Origin: RGIG9115 sp045128915
GTDB lineage: Bacteria; Bacillota; Clostridia; UBA1381
Length of the DNA stretch: 64,000 nucleotides
Direction: 5' to 3'
Assembly (NCBI GenBank): GCA_045128915.1
Contig: JBGVIT010000098.1
Location: 8,002 to 72,001, forward strand
The notes under the pieces are model-generated. The model was not told the origin of the DNA. It did not search any database and worked only from the letters and a program-made list of their open reading frames with translations. The translations under genes were made by a program, and so were the position numbers. How positions within the stretch are numbered: the stretch's first letter is position 1; each line of letters starts with the position of its first letter. Of the stretch, positions 26,201 through 33,976 are shown piece after piece.

Positions 26201-26779
26201 TTTTTCGTTTTTAACATAGTAGTAACCGATAAGAGCTGCAACACCTGAACCTGCAACACTATTTCCGTCGCTGTCGAAACGGGTTCCACCGTCTATATTA
26301 ACATCTGCCAGTTTTACGTTTGAAATATTTGCAGCATATACAAAGCCGAACAGAGCAAAACTGTACTCTGTGCTCGTTGTTTCGGATGCTGCGGGGACAT
26401 ATCCTTCGGATGTCAGGCCGGTAATGGTATGATTTCCACCATCAAAGTTTCCGGCAAACATCTTAACGTCAGGCGTTTCAGGTGACTTATCATAGATGCT
26501 TGTTCCGATGGGAGTCCATGCATAGTTTGAAAGGTCGAGGTCTGCAGTAAGTTTGATAGTCTTTCCATTGAAAGAGTTACCGCCATTAACTAATTCCGCA
26601 AGACCAGCAAGCTGTTCTGCAGTTGTGATTGTGAATTCGCTATCTGCCTCGTTGTACCAGCTTGTATCCGCAGTACCATCCCATGTGTCAACAGTTCCAT
26701 TCGCAAATGCAACCGTTCCCATTGTGCTCAATAACATACAAATTGCAAGAATTGAGCTGAGTAATTTTCTTACTCTCAT
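23300..26779 (-). CDS. Giant secreted beta-helix protein with C-terminal dockerin (B)
   Basis: 1159 residues from the ATG at 26779, where MRVRKLLSSILAICMLLS starts behind GAAGGAATTAAAATC; the frame extends further upstream without a ribosome site. GLUG-type repeats come first (GGNHTITGLTSEGY, LFGFVYAANISNVKLADV), then an InlB-like B repeat (FDGWYDNPGF...YYAKW) and right-handed beta-helix turns (VTLQDAIADAQDGDTIKILA). The C-terminal third repeats the domains of protein A: RLNSADLTFAF, Ig-like X module and dockerin. The last about 100 residues are nearly identical among A, B and C, also at DNA level. Confidence 0.87.
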   Translation of the reverse strand: MRVRKLLSSILAICMLLSTMGTVAFANGTVDTWDGTADTSWYNEADSEFTITTAEQLAGLAELVNGGNSFNGKTIKLTADLDLSNYAWTPIGTSIYDKSPETPDVKMFAGNFDGGNHTITGLTSEGYVPAASETTSTEYSFALFGFVYAANISNVKLADVNIDGGTRFDSDGNSVAGSGVAALIGYYYVKNEKECVIENCHVLSGTVKASNNMGGLIGFLDSQKTTPQKVNITIENCSNAADVTSEAREAGGILGLLNASRDDYTPTMAGSIAFKNCTNAGDITTLDGGGVAIAGGILGKDQNEYSNQQLKIIFDGCTNSGTITVHASGETHASGLGTSFYSHGTWLVAKNSSNTGDIVVLNPENCGGESIYAGGLFAYAGVMDVMNSTSTGSVKVGEEVGNTYVGGVSHILFLDEISDFKDTIGGYTYYLNGGYSPEFPALVDDVSNWGGNFTVLVKTARLEGSRFDGWYDNPGFDGEVCTTLVPGVKTYYAKWTEYVAKIDETAYVTLQDAIADAQDGDTIKILAGEYDAFTVPADKNNLTFVGETGSNGLSRSVENLVTIKTLEEGIETHNGGVFVQAETTTFKNLNFTAGTVNGAKSGWMSSSIGNTNGDTGMRSSLKNLVIENCNFTGSGVQQAIWTNHGNITFKDSTITNYSKGIDNYAIGADQKVVIENSVITDVYNAFHTGEAKDGSKIVVTGTEIDSDVIDFGGAVAVNVEESTIKNAKVTTYASSTLNISESALYDTTYAIYEGATGSITLDSNYVNNVNEVAENAKTENITFSTYYPTYEDFVAKTGLTGVPAITDSIRVKFVDVTDANAEGEKVYNINLVATDDEIINRLNSADLTFAFNPVEGDVAYEIIVSNGEVAINPVDNSKVRYEFHYNGKTGVTTDSANTITIGQVRFEGYGKFDFTVDATVDTNAAHATTVADNIVDTFIPNGNVANGEGILDVSDNTITNVVIAVPDRNLAITIDFPNAIIDNVIAYQDMKVVISGGDLVEDITIDLGTDAVATELDIFGKVDAAFVAEMVDGSYVINVTDALTLNNAYTVTVSGAGYRTARYTVTMTEDKALRFWNNVMDEAQVVEIGKDSSAVNVTFLAGDIVKDNKINIYDLSAVVSYFGQTNNTSAYSSYAKYDLNRDGVIDSKDVAYVLVSWDN

Positions 26780-26829
26780 GATTTTAATTCCTTCTTTCTG
26801 AATAAATTTGTTATAAGAAGATATTGAAC

Positions 26830-26899
26830 CCTCTTTCAAAGCATATAAAGCACTTTTCGTGGGTTGTATGCTTTGAAAGAGGGGGAAGCGTGGCTTCCC
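26830..26899 (-). repeat. Intergenic hairpin cassette 3
   Basis: Stem arms CCTCTTTCAAAGCATA (26830-26845) and TATGCTTTGAAAGAGG (26867-26882) pair over 16 bp. The adjoining hairpin is GGGAAGC-GTG-GCTTCCC (26883-26899). It follows the stop of dockerin gene C. Its inner stem differs from cassettes 1 and 2 with matching changes on both arms. Confidence 0.8.
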
Positions 26900-26916
26900 A
26901 CCTCAAAAAGTTTTAA

Positions 26917-29900
26917 TTAGTTATCCCAAGAAACAAGTACATAAGCTACATCCTTAGAGTCGATTACGCCATCACGGTTTAAGTCGTACTTAGCATAATC
27001 GCTGTATGCTGCTGTATCGTTTGTCTGACCAAAGTAAGAAACTACTGCAGAAAGGTCATAGATGTTAATCTTGTTGTCTTTAACGATATCACCTGCAAGG
27101 AATGTTACATTTACTGCACTTGAATCCTTACCGATTTCAACAACTTGTGCTTCATCCATTACGTTGTTCCAGAATCTAAGTGCTTTATCTTCTGTCATTG
27201 TTACTGTGTAACGAGCTGTTCTGTAACCAGCACCTGATACTGTTACTGTGTACGCGTTGTTGAGAACAAGTCTATCTTCTGTTACAACATAAGAACCGTT
27301 TGCATTCATAGCTTCTTCGTCTGTACCAAGGTTATATGTAATTGTCTGCTGAACACCGCCAATTGTACCGGTAATTTCAACCTTCATATCCTGATATGCT
27401 TTTGCATTATCTACTACTGCATTTGGGAAGTCAATGTTGATTGTAAGTGTTCTTACAGGAACTGCGATTTCATCTGCAATGCTACCTGTGATGTCAAGTG
27501 CACCTGTTGTTTCATCATCATCTGTAGCACCTGCTGCTGTGTATGAATCTACTAAGTTATCATAAAGAGTTGTAGCATTGACAATGTTTGTATCAACATC
27601 AGCTGTTGCAATTTTGAATTCACCATAACCGGTTACTGTGATTGTACCAACTGTGATTTCGTTTGCTGTGCCTTCGTAGTTATCATCAACACCATTATAG
27701 TTGAACATATATCTCTTTGTAAGTTCTTCTCTTACAGTAGAGTCGTGTTCAGTCATTGCAAATTCTGCTGCAGGAGCAACCGTAAATGTGATATCACCAT
27801 TTGCTATAGGAGTTTCTGTGAATGCAAATGTCAGGTCAAGAGAAGCAAGTTCATTAATCATATCGTTTTCGTTTGCTTTTACAACGATTTTGTATGTCTT
27901 TTCACCTTCAGTGCCAGCTACTGTTACATCTTTGTAAATAACACTGATTGAATCAGCATGTTTTTCTTCATCATTTGTAGTTGAATTTTCATCCGCAACT
28001 ACTTTATATCCGTGGGCAGTTCTTGTTATTTCAACGCCATCAACAAGATATTCCTGAACATTTGAACTAAAGTCACCACCGCTGATTGCAACATCGGCTG
28101 TAGGTGCTTCAGAATAGATAGCGTTTGCACCATTTGCGCTGTTGTATATACCGCTTGTGATTATTACATTGGCAGCACTTGCACCTTTACGCAAAACGAT
28201 TGCTGCATCGTCTGAATCTGCTGAACCAGCATTGATTGTGTTGTTTTCCAATTTGATGGAAATAGCTGTTGTAGAATCCTTGCTTGAACCAACTCTTACA
28301 CCGTAGCCATCTGCTTCGATTGTTGTACCTGTCATTTCAAAGTTCTCGGAGCTATTAACATTGACACCATTCTTACAATCTGTAATTACACAATCTTTAA
28401 CAACAAAACCTTCTTCAATGTTCTGTGCCTGAATCAAACTGTGCATACCTGTTGCTGTACAACCTGTAACTAGCCAGTTATGACAGCCACCTGTGGACTG
28501 TTTGATTGCAACAATGTCTTTATCAGCATCGTAGTCAACAAAGTCACAGTTTGCAATTGTAACATTGCTTGTATAACGTGTGTTACCATCGTAAACGCCG
28601 ATTACACGGTCGCCTTCAGCACCTGCAGCATCAAAAACAATATTTTCGATTACTGTTGCTGCCGTTGCAATATTAGCAGAACGTCCGTCGATTTGGATAG
28701 AACCACTTATAACAGGTTTGTTATCTTCATCACCAGTGATTGTAATTTTCTGATTAGGATTCTGTGTAATTACAACATCTTCATCAATATCTTTAATTAC
28801 CTTAAAGATATATTCACCTTCTTCAGTGCCAATAGATGCAAGTGCTTCTTCAAGAGAGCCAAATGTATCTACAAATATAAGCTGAGCTGCTCTTGTTGTT
28901 GTAGCCGGAACATAAAGTTCTACAGCTGTTCTTTCAATGTAAGCTACATCGTAAACCGCAATGCCCTCAATTCCGAGGAATTCCATAACTCTTGTGTTAA
29001 CGGCACCCCTTACATTGCTGAGATTACCGGCATTTTCTGCACCGAAAACAGCGTCAAAAGGTCTGCCTGCTTCGATAGAATAGTCAGCGAGTGTTGAAAC
29101 ATCAACACCTGCATATCCTATACCGGGTTCAATTCTCCGACAGTTATTGGGGAGTTCATAAGAATAACAATATGTGTAGTTTGCCCAATCGCCGATTGTT
29201 ACTTTTACATCATCAAATGTTAAACCTTTTGCTTCAAAATTAGGGTATAATTTGCCATCGATTTCAAGCTCGTTGTCTTCACCAACGCCACCAATTATCA
29301 TGCCACAGTTTCTATATGAGTTTGTGTCATAGTTTGCAACACAGTCGTTGAATACATCAAGCTTACAAGCAATATCGCAGTTAATGAAAGCGATTGTTTC
29401 GCCATCTACATTGTTGCATCCACCGATGATACCACCAATAGCTGTATCGTAGTGACCGCCTGACTGTGCAATTGTATTTGTTTCATCAATATCAATATTG
29501 GAGATTGTCTGATTGCCATATGCCCAACCAATCAAACCACCTGCCCACCAACCGCCAGAACCGGGAACAGTGGTGTTTCTAATTGTGATATTATCAAATG
29601 TTGATTGACCGCCAGCTCTACCTGCAACAGTACCCAAATTCATTTCACAACTGAAATTGAAATTGTCAATAACGATGTTTTGGATAGTTGCATCTTCAAC
29701 AACACCAAAAAGACCTAAATAAACACCATCGCCTGAATCAGCAAATCCGTACAAATCCCAGCCGCCCTGGAATAAGTTTTTGATTGTATGTCCCTGACCA
29801 TCAAATGTACCCTTGAAAGGTGTGTACTTAGAATAGCCAACAGGCATCATGCTAAGATTTTCACCGCCATACAACTTAACAAGTTCGCCATTTTCATCAA

Positions 29901-30246
29901 CAGCACGAAAATCAAGGTCTGCACCAAGCTTAATTGTTACACCGGAAAAGTCAATGCCTGTTGCATCTGATTTAGGAGCATTTTTGCCACAGTAATAACC
30001 AAAATCAGCAGTTTCTTTGGTGTTAACCGCCGGATTGTCTGCCTGCGCACCATTTACAAGGTAAGCAAAACCTGCCCACTGCTCAGCAGTTGTGATAGTA
30101 AATTCGGTATCGGTATCGTTATACCAAGATATGTCTACCGTACCATCCCATGTGTCAACAGTTTCACTTGCAAATGTAACTGTTCCCATTGTGCTCAACA
30201 CCATACAAATTGCAAGAATTGAGCAGAGTAATTTCTTTACTCTCAT
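26917..30246 (-). CDS. Giant secreted beta-helix protein with C-terminal dockerin (C)
   Basis: 1109 residues with the shared signal peptide. The N-terminal part has GLUG-like segments (FKGTFDGQGHTIKNLF, LFGVVEDATIQNIVID). A beta-helix follows with VVITQNPNQKITITGDEDN and repeated N-x-T/I turns to about residue 760. Then come the shared LASLDLTFAF domain, the X-module-like Ig domain and the type I dockerin (GDIVKDNKINIYDLSAVVSY, YDLNRDGVIDSKDVAYVLVS). It is the first of the three dockerin genes downstream of the cohesin-like anchor, which fits a scaffold-then-clients gene order. Confidence 0.87.
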   Translation of the reverse strand: MRVKKLLCSILAICMVLSTMGTVTFASETVDTWDGTVDISWYNDTDTEFTITTAEQWAGFAYLVNGAQADNPAVNTKETADFGYYCGKNAPKSDATGIDFSGVTIKLGADLDFRAVDENGELVKLYGGENLSMMPVGYSKYTPFKGTFDGQGHTIKNLFQGGWDLYGFADSGDGVYLGLFGVVEDATIQNIVIDNFNFSCEMNLGTVAGRAGGQSTFDNITIRNTTVPGSGGWWAGGLIGWAYGNQTISNIDIDETNTIAQSGGHYDTAIGGIIGGCNNVDGETIAFINCDIACKLDVFNDCVANYDTNSYRNCGMIIGGVGEDNELEIDGKLYPNFEAKGLTFDDVKVTIGDWANYTYCYSYELPNNCRRIEPGIGYAGVDVSTLADYSIEAGRPFDAVFGAENAGNLSNVRGAVNTRVMEFLGIEGIAVYDVAYIERTAVELYVPATTTRAAQLIFVDTFGSLEEALASIGTEEGEYIFKVIKDIDEDVVITQNPNQKITITGDEDNKPVISGSIQIDGRSANIATAATVIENIVFDAAGAEGDRVIGVYDGNTRYTSNVTIANCDFVDYDADKDIVAIKQSTGGCHNWLVTGCTATGMHSLIQAQNIEEGFVVKDCVITDCKNGVNVNSSENFEMTGTTIEADGYGVRVGSSKDSTTAISIKLENNTINAGSADSDDAAIVLRKGASAANVIITSGIYNSANGANAIYSEAPTADVAISGGDFSSNVQEYLVDGVEITRTAHGYKVVADENSTTNDEEKHADSISVIYKDVTVAGTEGEKTYKIVVKANENDMINELASLDLTFAFTETPIANGDITFTVAPAAEFAMTEHDSTVREELTKRYMFNYNGVDDNYEGTANEITVGTITVTGYGEFKIATADVDTNIVNATTLYDNLVDSYTAAGATDDDETTGALDITGSIADEIAVPVRTLTINIDFPNAVVDNAKAYQDMKVEITGTIGGVQQTITYNLGTDEEAMNANGSYVVTEDRLVLNNAYTVTVSGAGYRTARYTVTMTEDKALRFWNNVMDEAQVVEIGKDSSAVNVTFLAGDIVKDNKINIYDLSAVVSYFGQTNDTAAYSDYAKYDLNRDGVIDSKDVAYVLVSWDN

Positions 30247-30304
30247 GATTTTAATTCCTTCTTTCTTAAAAATAATTATTTATAATCATTCAGCTTAGCG
30301 CTGA

Positions 30305-30547
30305 TTAATTATCGAAAAACCTACCGATTATAGGTATATGTCTTAGATATACTCTTCTTAATTCTCGTTTCCAGAAACGGTATTCATCTTCGCTATAACT
30401 GCGACGCATTTCCATCTTTACATATTCCCGTTCTTTAACGAAAGGAACAATAAAGTTAAAATAAAGTGCTAACAGTACGAAAAATATTAGTACCGCCGAA
30501 CCGAGAACAACGAGCATATCTTCTTCAGTGCCGTAGGTGTATGTCAT
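30305..30547 (-). CDS. Small single-pass membrane protein
   Basis: 80 residues: a short polar N-terminus, one membrane helix (about 11-36, LVVLGSAVLIFFVLLALYFNFIV) and a strongly basic, helical C-terminal half (REYVKMEMRRSYSEDEYRFW). It is followed 59 bases later by the first dockerin gene and its start nearly touches the stop of the anchor gene. No family is recognised. It might assist secretion or assembly of the surface complex; that is only a contextual guess. Confidence 0.6.
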   Translation of the reverse strand: MTYTYGTEEDMLVVLGSAVLIFFVLLALYFNFIVPFVKEREYVKMEMRRSYSEDEYRFWKRELRRVYLRHIPIIGRFFDN

Positions 30548-30548
30548 T

Positions 30549-32594
30549 TTAGTTCATCAATGCCACCAATCTTGCGCACATAACAGCAACTTCTGCACGA
30601 GTTGCATTACCAAGAGGATTCACATTGCCATCTGAACCCTGAATGATACCCGCCTTAACCATAGAAGCCATCGCTGTTTTTGCATAATCAGAAATATTGT
30701 CCTTATCAGCAAAAGCATCAAGAGCTGTCAGGTCATCGGTTTCTGTAATATATCCTTTTGTAAGGAAAGCACGATATGCAAGTGTGATTAAATCTTGTCT
30801 TGTAATTGAATTTTCAGGCATAAAGCTCTTACCGTCACCACTTGCAATACCTGCAGCTTTTGCGGCACCTATTGCATTATAGTAATAGCTTGATGCAGGA
30901 ACATCTGCAAAGTTTTCGTTAAAGCTATCCGAGATTGACAACATTCTTGTTAAAATAAGAATAAAGTCGCCACGCTTGATATTGTTTGCAGGTGCATATT
31001 CAGTTTCGCTTACACCACTGATGATACCTTTATTCTTTAATGTGTAGATAGAGTCTTTTGCCCAAGCATAGTTTCCGAGGTCAGTAAATGTTTCTGTAGT
31101 ACCAGAAGGTGTAGTAGGTGTAGTAGGTGTTGTGGGTGTTACGGGAGTAGTTGGAGTTGTAGGTGTAGAACCACCACCGGCTCCACCGCCGCCTCCAGCT
31201 CCACCGCCACCACCGGCGCCGCCACCGCCACCGCCGCCTCCGGCACCACCTTCGGCAGCGTTAGTCTTGGCATTTGCAGTAGCAGAGAATTCACCTAAAC
31301 CAATCTCGTTCTTAGCCGCAATCTGCACATAATATGTAGTATCTGCAGAAAGACTTGAAATTTCCTTGCTTGTGCTTGTTGCATTTGTAATTTCTACTGT
31401 CTTGTTAAGGTTAGAACTGCTTGTTCCGTATTTGATAGTGTAACCTGTAATTGCAGAACCACCGTTATCGGGAGCAGTCCAACTTACAGTTATCTTTTTG
31501 TCGCCACCCGTTACAGTAGGTGCAGACATTTTAGCAGGAGCTGTTTTAGTATCAGTTTCGATTTCACCAAAAATATTATCAAAGTTATCAACAACACCAC
31601 TGCGGTTGAAATCGGCACATTCGTCGTAACTGCCATTTTTTATTTCTTCAAAAGCAGTTATATCTGATGAATCTACTTTGCCGTCCATATTTACGTCACC
31701 GGGAACAAAATCTGCATTTGTTAATTCAAGTGCCTGCGCAAATGTAACCCCTGTCTTTTTATATGTAACGTATCCAGGACCTTTAAGTTCGACAGTATAT
31801 GTAGCACCACTTACAACTGTGTTTTCTACAATAAATGTAGGAACTGTAGAACTCGAATCGTAATGACCGCCCTTTGTGTTAGAAACCGTGTTAAGAACCG
31901 TACTGATTGTTGAACCGGTACTTTCATTGGTTATTGTGAGAGTGATTTTACTATCAGCATACCCATCAGCATTCGACACCTGAAAATCATCTATCTTATT
32001 CATAGTGAGCTTTACGATAGCTTCTACACCTTCGTTATTGCTATTGCTTGCAGTTATAGTTTTTGAAACATCTGCATTATCGGCTGTTTCTATATAACTA
32101 TTGCCAATCTTAATGTAGCTACCCGCTGCACTATCATTATCAAGACTTACAGTTACGCTATCGCCGGGATCACCCGCAAAAGTGATAATAAACAAATCAG
32201 TTGCATCGTCTGTAAATGTCATGCTTCCTGTAGTGTTTGTGACAATACTCGGAAGAATTTTTCCGGTGTTGTTTGCAAGTGCAGCATTGGGTGGAATAAA
32301 TGCACACTGAGGTGGGTTATTCGAACCCTTTAAAAAGTCAATGGATTTATATTTAAGTTCACCATCAAAATCAAGTGCAACCTGTGCTGCAGTTACACTT
32401 CCACCAGCACCTTTTACGCTGACTTTAATTTTTGCTTCACCTTGAAGCGTTGTTTGATTGTCCTGCGTAACATCAGTCAATATAATTTCTATATTATCCG
32501 CTGCCGCTGAGACGGGGATTGCTGTCTGCGTCCCGATTACCATTGTTAATGCAAGTACAACCGAGCCGACTTTCTTTAGCCATTTGAGATACAT
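30549..32594 (-). CDS. SLH-anchored scaffold candidate: cohesin-like, dockerin-like, Fn3, SLH
   Basis: 681 residues. After the signal peptide (1-31) comes a cohesin-like domain (about 33-190: AKIKVSVKG, AQVALDFDGELKYKSIDFLK, SIVTNTTG). Next is an X-module-like domain with TYTVELKGPGYVTYKK, then a dockerin-like pair (GDVNMDGKVDSSDITAF / ADFNRSGVVDNFDNIF), a fibronectin type III domain (about 352-448), Gly-rich and TP-rich linkers, and three SLH repeats. It should bind the cell wall by its C-terminus and present the cohesin-like domain outward. The three dockerin proteins downstream are the obvious partners. The cohesin call rests on fold-level resemblance, without a search. Confidence 0.75.
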   Translation of the reverse strand: MYLKWLKKVGSVVLALTMVIGTQTAIPVSAAADNIEIILTDVTQDNQTTLQGEAKIKVSVKGAGGSVTAAQVALDFDGELKYKSIDFLKGSNNPPQCAFIPPNAALANNTGKILPSIVTNTTGSMTFTDDATDLFIITFAGDPGDSVTVSLDNDSAAGSYIKIGNSYIETADNADVSKTITASNSNNEGVEAIVKLTMNKIDDFQVSNADGYADSKITLTITNESTGSTISTVLNTVSNTKGGHYDSSSTVPTFIVENTVVSGATYTVELKGPGYVTYKKTGVTFAQALELTNADFVPGDVNMDGKVDSSDITAFEEIKNGSYDECADFNRSGVVDNFDNIFGEIETDTKTAPAKMSAPTVTGGDKKITVSWTAPDNGGSAITGYTIKYGTSSSNLNKTVEITNATSTSKEISSLSADTTYYVQIAAKNEIGLGEFSATANAKTNAAEGGAGGGGGGGGAGGGGGAGGGGGAGGGSTPTTPTTPVTPTTPTTPTTPSGTTETFTDLGNYAWAKDSIYTLKNKGIISGVSETEYAPANNIKRGDFILILTRMLSISDSFNENFADVPASSYYYNAIGAAKAAGIASGDGKSFMPENSITRQDLITLAYRAFLTKGYITETDDLTALDAFADKDNISDYAKTAMASMVKAGIIQGSDGNVNPLGNATRAEVAVMCARLVALMN

Positions 32595-32648
32595 TTTGAT
32601 TTCCTCCGTTTTAAGTGTTTTTATGTAAATAAAATTACATCAGGTTCA

Positions 32649-32960
32649 TTAGGCGTTTTTCTTTTTTTCTTTCCCAAAACGCCACCATTTACTTTTACTC
32701 GTTAGAGTATTTTCTTCTTTATATTCCTCACCTCGCAAATAAGATAGTAACTTTTTCTTTGCTATTTTGTTTTCGGTTTCAGGAGGTGCGTCCATAAAAA
32801 CTTTTAGCAGTTCATTCCATTCTCCAATAGATGCAAGACCACTTGGAACTCTTTCTTCAATTAACCTCGCTAATCTTTTTTTCTTTTCCACTGATAAATC
32901 TTTTAATTCACTGTCCAATTCGCATTGAGTCTGTACTTTTATTGCGGTAATTAATCTCAT
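32649..32960 (-). CDS. Hypothetical charged cytoplasmic protein
   Basis: 103 residues, lysine- and glutamate-rich, without signal peptide or membrane segment. Helical heptad-like stretches (SELKDLSVEKKKRLARLIEE) suggest a coiled or DNA-binding helical fold. It lies between the TetR regulator and the anchor gene, 36 and 54 bases away, so it is probably part of the regulatory head of the cargo operon. I do not recognise a family. Confidence 0.55.
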   Translation of the reverse strand: MRLITAIKVQTQCELDSELKDLSVEKKKRLARLIEERVPSGLASIGEWNELLKVFMDAPPETENKIAKKKLLSYLRGEEYKEENTLTSKSKWWRFGKEKKKNA

Positions 32961-32996
32961 ATTTTTCTCTCCGAGCAGATGTATTTGCTAATGTTG

Positions 32997-33560
32997 TCAT
33001 TGTCCGATATCTATTTTTTCGATTATTCTCGCATATAAGTTATCAAGTAACATTTGAGTCTTTTCACCATCATCCCAAATAGCATAATCTATTACGCAGG
33101 CAATTATTGTGTAAATAAAAACCTCCGCCTGATGAGGAGTACATCCAAAGATTCCTATAATCTTTTCAGCATATCTTTCATAAAGTATCCTAAAATCTTT
33201 GGATTTTTCTCTCATACGTTCACCAAATACAGGACTGGTAGTGATTTGAAGAGCAAGACGAAGTTCATACTTATATTTTTCAACCTCATCTAAAAGAGTA
33301 TCAAAATATTTTCGCACATTATCTGTGTGATTAAGCGTAAAATCAAAGAGTGCATCAACAACTTTAGATAAGCCGTACTTTCCAGCAGCTATCCAAATGT
33401 CATCCTTATTCTCAAACCAATAATACAGACTGCTTTGAGCGAGTTTTGTTTCCTTGCAAAGCTCACCTATAGATGCATTACCTAATCCAGTTTTCAACAG
33501 GTAGTCCCATGTAGTCGAAATAATAGCTTTTCTTTTTTCGGACATATCACTATTGCCCAT
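32997..33560 (-). CDS. TetR/AcrR-family regulator
   Basis: 187 residues. An N-terminal TetR HTH is clear: KAIISTTWDYLLKTGLGNAS, then IGELCKETKLAQSSLYYWFE and NKDDIW. The C-terminal part is an all-helical ligand domain. The ATG at 33560 follows GAAAGGG. It is the first gene downstream of the invertible-promoter candidate and would be transcribed with the surface genes in the inverted state. That placement makes it a likely feedback regulator of the cargo operon. The ligand is unknown. Confidence 0.86.
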   Translation of the reverse strand: MGNSDMSEKRKAIISTTWDYLLKTGLGNASIGELCKETKLAQSSLYYWFENKDDIWIAAGKYGLSKVVDALFDFTLNHTDNVRKYFDTLLDEVEKYKYELRLALQITTSPVFGERMREKSKDFRILYERYAEKIIGIFGCTPHQAEVFIYTIIACVIDYAIWDDGEKTQMLLDNLYARIIEKIDIGQ

Positions 33561-33635
33561 ATTAATTCAACCCTTTCTTTTTCTACTTGTAGCCACACAT
33601 TTTGTTTGGATGTAATGCTCGTTACAAGCGGTGGC

Positions 33636-33680
33636 AAAAAAAATTGCCTGCAACATAATCGAAATTATGTTGCAGGCAAT
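33636..33680 (-). terminator. Site A: 17-bp palindrome, terminator and dif-like recombination site
   Basis: ATTGCCTGCAACATAAT (33643-33659) and ATTATGTTGCAGGCAAT (33664-33680) form a perfect 17-bp stem with loop TTCG on the minus strand, followed by eight Ts, so it is a strong terminator toward the TetR gene. Its centre ACATAA-TCGAAA-TTATGT has the arm-spacer-arm form of XerC/D-type sites. The asymmetric centre (CGAA here, TTCG at sites B and C) puts it in inverted orientation to them. Confidence 0.8.
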
Positions 33681-33847
33681 TGATGTTTTTTTAATTAAAA
33701 TTAAATGTACAAAGAATATTTCCATAAAACGGAGATAATTATGGCATGACTTTAAGACCGGGCAATGTGAATTTTGTTTAACCGGTCTGCTTTGTTATGT
33801 CTATTTTTTTACACAATGACGATTTTTTATAAATATAGGTAAAATCA

Positions 33848-33876
33848 TTGACAAACACTCCTTTTTGTGGTAAACT
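33848..33876 (+). promoter_or_regulatory. Consensus promoter inside the putative invertible segment
   Basis: TTGACA (33848-33853), a 17-bp spacer and TAAACT (33871-33876). It now points right, toward the hairpins B and C and the 3' end of a convergent recombinase gene, where transcription should stop near 33974. In the inverted state it would fire toward the TetR gene and the cargo operon. The remaining interval also holds GACCGG/CCGGTC arms (33757-33787). Confidence 0.8.
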
Positions 33877-33912
33877 ATTTAAGCTAATGATATGTAGTTG
33901 ATATATATCATA

Positions 33913-33934
33913 CCACATAATTTCGACTATGTGG
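33913..33934. repeat. Site B: dif-like palindrome
   Basis: CCACATAAT-TTCG-ACTATGTGG, 9-bp arms with one mismatch. It has the same core and orientation as site C, 34 bp away, and the opposite orientation to site A. Confidence 0.75.
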
Positions 33935-33946
33935 AAATCGCCTTAA

Positions 33947-33974
33947 CACATAATTTCGATTATGTGGTTTTTTT
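33947..33974 (+). terminator. Site C: dif-like palindrome with plus-strand terminator
   Basis: CACATAAT-TTCG-ATTATGTG (33947-33966) has perfect 8-bp arms and a UUCG tetraloop, followed by GGTTTTTTT. It would end the transcript from the promoter at 33848 and is the right-hand candidate crossover site. Confidence 0.75.
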
Positions 33975-33976
33975 AT

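Noticed and set aside
31132..31332. Plus-strand frame encoding a proline-rich peptide
   Set aside because: It is the reverse complement of the Gly-rich and Thr/Pro-rich linkers of the anchor protein.
33643..33680. Site A as nothing more than a terminator
   Set aside because: It is a good terminator, but the same core in inverted orientation at two more places across a consensus promoter, beside a recombinase gene, is hard to explain by termination alone. I kept both roles.
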